A DNA stretch of 10,654 nt from Nitriliruptoraceae bacterium (lineage in GTDB: Bacteria > Actinomycetota > Nitriliruptoria > Nitriliruptorales > Nitriliruptoraceae): positions 1 through 10,654 of the forward strand of contig SLLJ01000202.1 in assembly GCA_007134165.1 (NCBI GenBank). The letters run 5' to 3'. This document shows positions 6,551 to 10,654 of the stretch, one piece after another (positions within the stretch are counted from its first letter, which is position 1; each line of letters begins with the position of its first letter). The translations under genes and the position numbers were made by a program. The notes under the pieces are model-generated. The model did no database searches, was not told the DNA's origin, and saw nothing but the letters and a program-made list of their open reading frames with translations.

Positions 6551-7222
6551 TCAGCCGGTCGACTCGGCGAGGTAGAGCAGGACGGCGCGCACGCGACGGT
6601 GCACCTCGACGTCGTCCGCCGGCAGATCGAGCTTGGTAAGGATGCTCGTGATGTGCTTCTCCACCGCGCGGCTGGTCAGCACCAGATCCTCCGCGATGGC
6701 CCGGTTGGAGGCGCCCCGTGCGACCAGGGCGAGGACCTCACGTTCGCGCTCGGTCAGCCGGTCGAGGACCGAGTTGGTGCGGGCCTGCCGGGCGGTGACC
6801 AGCACGTCGATCACCTGCGGGTCAAGCACGGAGCCGCCCTGCGCTGCCGAGGTGATGGCGTGTCGCAGTTGGGCGAGGTCCCCGACGCGCTCCTTGAGCA
6901 GGTAGGCGCGGCCCTGCGACCCCCCGTCGAACAGGCGCAGCGCGTAGTCGGGCTCGATGTGCTGGGACAGCACCACCACGCCGAGGTCGGGATGGCTGAC
7001 CGCGAGTTGTTCGGCGGCCCGGATCCCCTCGTCGGTCCCGGTCGGCGGCATGCGGATGTCGGTGAGCACGACGTCGGGCCGGTGCTCGTCGACAGCCGCG
7101 AGCAGCGCGGGCAGCGACCCGACGCTGGCCACGAGGTCGAGCTGTTCGTCGCCAGCGAGCAGCGCCGCGAGTCCCTCGCGGATCAGGAAGCTGTCCTCGG
7201 CGAGGACCAGTCGCAGCACCAT
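6551..7222 (-). CDS. NarL/LuxR-family response regulator
   Basis: This 223-residue transcription regulator has an N-terminal receiver with the acidic pair Glu9-Asp10, the phosphoacceptor Asp55 (LTDIRMPP), Ser86 (LSQ) and Lys110 (LLKER). A linker follows, then a LuxR-type helix-turn-helix at about 154-215 (LTEREREVLALVARG, then AIAEDLVLTSRAVEKHI). All residues needed for phosphorylation are present. The MPPTGTDEG loop is usual for regulators whose partner is a HisKA_3 kinase of the RELERDLHDGAQ type, like the one at 8267. The kinase is about 1 kb away on the opposite strand, with the cupredoxin gene between them, so the two are likely partners, by inference. The start at 7222 has no SD, but TAGGCT lies six bases upstream, which would make a leaderless transcript. 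Confidence 0.93.
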   Translation of the reverse strand: MVLRLVLAEDSFLIREGLAALLAGDEQLDLVASVGSLPALLAAVDEHRPDVVLTDIRMPPTGTDEGIRAAEQLAVSHPDLGVVVLSQHIEPDYALRLFDGGSQGRAYLLKERVGDLAQLRHAITSAAQGGSVLDPQVIDVLVTARQARTNSVLDRLTEREREVLALVARGASNRAIAEDLVLTSRAVEKHITSILTKLDLPADDVEVHRRVRAVLLYLAESTG

Positions 7223-7228
7223 GCCGTG

Positions 7229-7234
7229 AGCCTA
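7229..7234 (-). promoter_or_regulatory. Possible -10 box, leaderless response-regulator transcript
   Basis: TAGGCT (TANNNT type) on the minus strand is followed after six bases by the ATG at 7222. RNA would then start at or next to the A of ATG, which fits the lack of a ribosome binding site. No clear -35 element is present. Confidence 0.35.
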
Positions 7235-7316
7235 GCCGTGGGGTCGCCGCCGGGGCTCGTAACCTGCGGTGCGTGTGCCGCGCGTCCGAGCGGATCCGGG
7301 CTGCTGCATCCCGACG

Positions 7317-7802
7317 TCAGTCGACGACGAGCACCGCGGTCATGTGCTCGTGGCCGGGGATATCGCAGATGACGTCGTAGCTACCCGGCGGCAGCTCGAC
7401 GGCGGCCCGAGTGGCCGTGCTCGCGGGCAGGACCACGTGCAGATCGGTGTCCGCAACGGTGAAGGTGTGCCGGAACAGGTCCCGGTTGTCGAGGTGGAGC
7501 GTCTCGCCCGTCGTCACCGTGACGTTCGCGGGGAACTGCGAGCCCGCGATCACCACGGGCACGTCGCCGACCCGCAGCGCCTCCCCACTGACCGTGAGGA
7601 CCGCCACCGCCGACACGGCGACGGCGGCGCCGGCCAACCCGAGGGCGCCGGCGGCCAGACGCCGGCCCCCGGGCTCGGTCGCCCCGCGCCAGGCGCCGAG
7701 CGCAGCGATCGCCGCCAGCCACCGTCCGACGATGGCCAGCACGGCATGCAGGAAGTCGACCGGGGACCCGGGGTGGCTCAGGTGCGAGCTGAGCAACAGC
7801 AC
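7317..7802 (-). CDS. Cupredoxin domain protein (C-terminal part of split gene)
   Basis: This frame reads from GTG 7802 for 161 residues. It holds two hydrophobic segments (about 16-37 and 49-72) and then a type 1 copper domain (about 80-161). Likely copper ligands are His112 (LFRHTF), Cys146, His151 and Met154 in CDIPGHEHM. The spacing from the second His to Met (two residues) is shorter than in plastocyanin-type sites. The domain would face outside the membrane and could carry electrons or hold copper. The stretch before GTG 7802 continues an N-terminal membrane domain found in another frame (7778-8122): adding one G to the GGG at 7811-7813 fuses both into one protein of about 268 residues. 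The separate start is therefore doubtful. It lies between the response regulator and the divergent kinase, which suggests a copper- or redox-related control circuit. Confidence 0.75.
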   Translation of the reverse strand: MLLLSSHLSHPGSPVDFLHAVLAIVGRWLAAIAALGAWRGATEPGGRRLAAGALGLAGAAVAVSAVAVLTVSGEALRVGDVPVVIAGSQFPANVTVTTGETLHLDNRDLFRHTFTVADTDLHVVLPASTATRAAVELPPGSYDVICDIPGHEHMTAVLVVD

Positions 7803-8122
7803 GGCGACGACCCGAGCACGAGGCTGGTGACCCCGAGCACCGCGATGCCGGCCCGCGGCCGGCCGCGAAGCAGCACGATCCCGACCAGCGTGAGCACGAC
7901 TCCGACCACCAGCGGCGGGATCGCCGAGGGGATCAGCGCCATGAACACGACGTCGCCGAGTGCCACCACGGTCGTGAGGATGACCAGGGGACGCAGCCAG
8001 ACCTTCGGGTGCGGCTCACGGCGGGGAGCGACGGGACGTGACGTGGCGGAAGGCTCGGGCAGGGTCGTGGGTATGAGGTCGCCTCCGGGGCTCGCTTCGC
8101 GGCGGTCCTGGGGTGACCTCAT
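7778..8122 (-). CDS. Membrane N-terminal part of the split cupredoxin protein
   Basis: About 104 meaningful residues precede the apparent frameshift; the remainder to the TGA at 7778 (SSPCCCSART) is out-of-frame noise. After a polar Pro/Arg-rich N-terminus come hydrophobic segments near 44-63 and 68-85, and a third (91-104, ending LVLG) that stops abruptly in mid-helix. It continues as VVAVLLL in the frame of the cupredoxin piece. The start is uncertain: ATG 8122 has no good SD, whereas GGAGG at 8082-8086 stands seven bases before an ATA codon (8072-8074), giving MPTTLPEPS-like sequence if ATA or a former ATG is used. Either the gene is a recent pseudogene, or the base is missing from the assembly, or two overlapping proteins are made. 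Confidence 0.6.
   Translation of the reverse strand: MRSPQDRREASPGGDLIPTTLPEPSATSRPVAPRREPHPKVWLRPLVILTTVVALGDVVFMALIPSAIPPLVVGVVLTLVGIVLLRGRPRAGIAVLGVTSLVLGSSPCCCSART
8082..8086 (-). promoter_or_regulatory. SD-like GGAGG before an ATA codon
   Basis: GGAGG on the minus strand is followed after seven bases by ATA (8074-8072), the same spacing as the SDs of the genes starting at 4940 and 6376. It is better placed than anything upstream of ATG 8122. It may mark a non-standard or mutated start of the cupredoxin gene. Confidence 0.35.
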
Positions 8123-8146
8123 GCTCGGCCGGTCTCGGCGATCCGG

Positions 8147-8212
8147 CCATGGGGCACGCTCATCTTCCGGGCGGTGGACACCTGCCAGCGGAGGTACGGC
8201 TTGCCGCACCCC
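8147..8212 (-). repeat. 66-base leader element, copy B
   Basis: This is the second copy of the element at 5062-5127, in the same orientation and ungapped, in the gap between the cupredoxin and kinase genes. On minus-strand RNA the ends can pair (GGGGUGCG with CGUGCCCC, two U-G/G-U pairs), and copy A keeps most of this pairing. GGCCGG (8127-8132) and CCGGCC (8143-8148) form a separate six-pair hairpin at the edge, in the same place as the longer hairpin of copy A. The element is 24 bases from ATG 8122, or 72 from the ATA at 8074; on the other side it is 54 bases from the kinase ATG. Confidence 0.65.
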
Positions 8213-8266
8213 GCCGAGCGGTCGTCGTGCTTCCCTTTGGCGTGCGGTTGCGACATCATCCGCGTC

Positions 8267-10411
8267 ATGGACACACGCGAGGAGCGCCGACAGGCCGAAC
8301 ACCGCAGGTCGCTGGCGGGTCCGATCGCGATCGGCGGGATCCTGCTGGTCGTGCTCGCCCTGCTCTCGATGGTGCTGCGCGGCCGGCCACCCGAGGTGTT
8401 CTACGCCCGGTGGATGATCCACAACGCACCGCTCGGTGTGGCGCCGGCTTCGATCGGGTGGGCGATTCAACGGCGCTGGCCTGGTCACGGGCTGGCGCGC
8501 GTGTTCCTGTTGATGGGCTCCTTCGCCGCGCTGCACGTGTCGATCATGGCCTACACCGACGCCCGACTGGTCGGGCTCGGACTCGGCATGCAGCCCGACG
8601 TGGCCTTCGTGCCCGCCGAGGTGCCGCTCGACGTCGCGATCAGCTTCTGGCTGACGTCGTGGCTGTGGATCATCGTCGTCGGCATGGGCTTGGTCCTGCT
8701 CCTGCTGCTGTTCCCCGACGGCCGCTTGCCGAGCCCGCGGTGGTGGCCGGTGGTCGCGCTCGCGATCACGGCCACGGTCCTGCTCGTCAGCGGGTACACG
8801 GTGTGGTCCTGGCCGCGGACGACCCGCACCGTGGTCGTCACCGAGCAGCCCAGCGACATCGGCATCGCACCGGTGGTGCTGACCTCCGGCTGGCTGCTGC
8901 TGCTGACGGCGGTTGCCGCCGGCCTCATCTCCCTGGCGGTGCGGTGGCGGGCGGCCAGCCCCGAGCAGCGCTCGCAGCTGCGTCCGGTGATCCTGTCGGC
9001 CGCGGTGCTCGGGGTGGTCGCGGTGGCGCTGTTCCCGGTGCAGCGCCTGTGGGTGCCAGCGGTGCTCCTCTCCCTGGTGGTGTTCCTGACCAGCTACGTG
9101 GTCGCGGTGCTGCGCTACCGGCTCCACGAGCTCGACGTGGTGGTCAACCGGGCCGTGGTGGCCTCGGTTCTGGCGGCGCTGGTGACGGGCCTCTACCTCG
9201 GCGTCGTGGTCGGGGTCGGCAGCCTCGTTGGACGGCAGGTCGAGACGCCCCTGCTGCCGTTGCTAGCCGTCGGTCTGATCGCGGTGCTGTTCGAGCCGGC
9301 CCGCCGGCGGGTCCGCTCGCTGGTGGACCGGGTGCTCTACGGGCGGGACGCGAACGCCTACGAGGTGCTCTCCACCCTCGCTTCCCGGTTGCGCGACGGC
9401 GGCTCCGCCCAGCAGGTCGCCGGCCAGGTCGCAGGACTGCTGGTGCGGGGTAGCGGCGCTAGCGGTGCCCGCATCCACCTCGAGGTGGGTCACCCCGCGC
9501 AGCAGCTCGCAGCAGCGGGAGACACCCACGACCCGAGGGTTCTGACCGCTCCGGTGGTCCATGACGGCGAACTGGTTGGCGAGATCGTCCTTCACGGCCG
9601 CAGCCGCGCGGACCTCGCTCCGGATGCTGCCGATCTCGTCGCCGACGTGACGGGGATGCTCGGTCCGGTTCTGCGCAATGCCCTGCTCACCGCCGAGCTA
9701 CGTGAGCAGGTCGTCGCCCTGCAACGGTCCAGGCAGCGGCTGGTGGAGGCGCAGGACACCGCCCGACGCGAGCTGGAGCGGGATCTGCACGACGGCGCGC
9801 AGGCACGGCTGGTCGCGCTGCGGCTGCAGGTCGGGATCCTGGAGGCGGAGCTCGCCCAGTCGTCGGATGGTGTGCCGCTCGAGCGCCTCAAGCCACGGTG
9901 TGGGCAGCTGGGCGCCGAGGTGGACGCGGCCATCCGTGAGCTGCGCGATCTGGCGCACGGGTTGCGTCCGCCGATTCTCGAGAGCGACGGACTGCCGGCT
10001 GCGCTGCGGGCGGCCACCCGCGGGCTGCCCACGGAGGTGCTGCTCGACGACGGGTGCGTCGGGCGCTACCCACCCGCGGTCGAGGCCGCCGTCTATTTCG
10101 CCTGCCTCGAGTCGATCCGCAACGCGATCGCACACGCGGCGACAGACCGCATCGAGGTCGGGATCGACACCGAAGACGGTCGGCTGCGGTTCTGGGTCGC
10201 GGACGAAGGGGCCGGCTTCGACCCCGCCAGCGTCACGCGCGGTCGGGGACTCGAGAGCATCGAGGATCGCATCGGGGGCCTTGGCGGGAGGCTGGTGGTG
10301 TCCTCCGTCCCCGGTGGCGGCACCCGCGTCGAGGGGATGCTGCCGGTTTCTGCCTCGGGGGGCGGTAGCCGCACCGCGCGCGCGTTCGATCGGCGACCAC
10401 CGCCTCCGTGA
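8267..10411 (+). CDS. Membrane sensor histidine kinase (HisKA_3 family)
   Basis: This 714-residue kinase has about ten hydrophobic segments between 18 and 343, including a LFPDGRLPSPRW motif (148-159) seen in related actinobacterial sensors. A linker with RVLYGRDANAYEVLSTLASRL (355-375) leads to a GAF-like region (about 380-470) and a coiled segment (475-500). The HisKA_3 domain follows, with the phosphorylated His508 in ERDLHDGAQ. The ATPase domain has Asn619 (SIRNAIAHA), Asp646 (DEGAGFD) and GRGLESI (659-665), so it looks fully active. It should phosphorylate a NarL-type regulator, most simply the one at 6551-7222. The signal is unknown. ATG 8267 is preferred over GTG 8174 because the extra 31 residues would overlap the repeated 66-base element and are not kinase-like; neither has a clear SD. 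The last 20 residues are a low-complexity tail. Confidence 0.92.
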   Translation: MDTREERRQAEHRRSLAGPIAIGGILLVVLALLSMVLRGRPPEVFYARWMIHNAPLGVAPASIGWAIQRRWPGHGLARVFLLMGSFAALHVSIMAYTDARLVGLGLGMQPDVAFVPAEVPLDVAISFWLTSWLWIIVVGMGLVLLLLLFPDGRLPSPRWWPVVALAITATVLLVSGYTVWSWPRTTRTVVVTEQPSDIGIAPVVLTSGWLLLLTAVAAGLISLAVRWRAASPEQRSQLRPVILSAAVLGVVAVALFPVQRLWVPAVLLSLVVFLTSYVVAVLRYRLHELDVVVNRAVVASVLAALVTGLYLGVVVGVGSLVGRQVETPLLPLLAVGLIAVLFEPARRRVRSLVDRVLYGRDANAYEVLSTLASRLRDGGSAQQVAGQVAGLLVRGSGASGARIHLEVGHPAQQLAAAGDTHDPRVLTAPVVHDGELVGEIVLHGRSRADLAPDAADLVADVTGMLGPVLRNALLTAELREQVVALQRSRQRLVEAQDTARRELERDLHDGAQARLVALRLQVGILEAELAQSSDGVPLERLKPRCGQLGAEVDAAIRELRDLAHGLRPPILESDGLPAALRAATRGLPTEVLLDDGCVGRYPPAVEAAVYFACLESIRNAIAHAATDRIEVGIDTEDGRLRFWVADEGAGFDPASVTRGRGLESIEDRIGGLGGRLVVSSVPGGGTRVEGMLPVSASGGGSRTARAFDRRPPPP

Positions 10412-10512
10412 CGAGCGCTTCTGCGGCCCGGCAGCGGACCGCTCCGGGGCGCGGCTTGCTGCGACCGCGATCGGAGGTGTTGGCTGCGGGTGCTGGTCCT
10501 CTCCCGCCAGCG

Positions 10513-10551
10513 GGCCCCGTCCCAGCGTGCTCCGGCAGCTCGGACGGGGCC
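10513..10551. terminator. Probable terminator downstream of the kinase
   Basis: GGCCCCGTCC (10513-10522) pairs perfectly with GGACGGGGCC (10542-10551) around a 19-base loop. It is about 100 bases after the kinase stop. If a minus-strand gene ends at 10618, the hairpin would serve both converging transcripts. The rest of 10412-10617 contains no gene I can support. Confidence 0.6.
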
Positions 10552-10617
10552 GTCCACGTTCGACGCCGTCCAACGCCGAGGAACACGGCCCCTGGGTCCC
10601 GCGCCGCCGGCCGGCGA

Positions 10618-10654
10618 TCAGCCGGGCATGACGGCGTCGACGTGGAGCGCGGCC
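10618..10654 (-). CDS. Possible C-terminal end of a convergent gene (partial)
   Basis: The last bases read on the minus strand as AALHVDAVMPG and then TGA (10618-10620), with G or C at every third position. The hairpin at 10513-10551 sits where a terminator for it would lie. The evidence is thin: a plus-strand ATG at 10628 (MTASTWSA) has equally GC-rich third positions, because the two frames share those bases. The window ends before either can be tested. Confidence 0.25.
   Translation of the reverse strand, partial: AALHVDAVMPG

Noticed and set aside
7238..7258. Similarity of GGTCGCCGCCGGGGCTCG to 8078-8095
   Set aside because: About 17 of 18 bases match, but the string is almost pure G/C and chance matches of this size are expected in such DNA.
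8123..9127. Long minus-strand open frame antisense to the kinase
   Set aside because: Its composition (His, Arg, Asp, Gln repeats) is that of an antisense shadow; the plus strand encodes transmembrane helices of the kinase. Only the part below 8122 looks real.
8113..9453. 446-codon plus-strand open frame inside the kinase
   Set aside because: Arg/Gly/Ala-rich, no motif, same strand as a kinase with all catalytic boxes in another frame.

Overview
The window is high-GC DNA. Its coding regions use G or C at almost every third codon position, start codons are weakly or moderately preceded by GGAG-type ribosome binding sites, and the gene families are typical of Actinomycetota: a NarL-type regulator paired with a many-spanning HisKA_3 kinase, a COG3603-like ACT protein and a family-2 O-methyltransferase. 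I would place it in a deep-branching or soil/aquatic actinobacterium, but the genus cannot be read from this sequence. No tRNA, rRNA, CRISPR array or intact transposase is visible.

Left part (1-1708). Bases 1-139 hold nothing I can support. A small ACT-domain protein (140-568, minus) and a single-HKD phospholipase D-like protein (726-1571, plus) are divergent around a 157-base gap. The second gene converges on the next operon, with a weak hairpin between them.

Middle operon (4940 down to 1709, all minus). An 8-helix membrane protein with a histidine cluster, a SAM-dependent O-methyltransferase and a beta-lactamase-fold serine hydrolase/esterase are joined by a 4-base ATGA overlap and a 1-base TGATG overlap, so they are probably translated together. 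The combination suggests modification and hydrolysis of an unknown small molecule, with a membrane partner. The leader of this operon carries two 10-base direct repeats, a hairpin and one copy of a 66-base element.

Broken region (5192-6055). An amidase relic has lost its catalytic N-terminal half and its centre. It ends close to a perfect 50-base palindrome, which is followed by two more stem-loops. The last of these is probably the terminator of a small secreted two-cysteine protein (6056-6376, minus).

Right part (6551-10411). A NarL/LuxR response regulator (minus), a membrane-anchored cupredoxin (minus, split by an apparent one-base frameshift inside a transmembrane helix) and a large divergent membrane histidine kinase (plus) form a probable two-component locus around a copper protein. 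The 143-base kinase/cupredoxin gap contains the second copy of the 66-base element. A hairpin at 10513-10551 probably ends the kinase transcript, and the last 37 bases may be the end of a convergent gene.

The most unusual signal is the pair of ungapped 66-base elements (5062-5127 and 8147-8212; 49 of 66 bases identical by hand count). They have the same orientation, and each lies upstream of a minus-strand membrane-protein gene. Substitutions show no codon periodicity, and the ends can pair on the minus-strand RNA in both copies, so a shared leader RNA or operator is a reasonable hypothesis.
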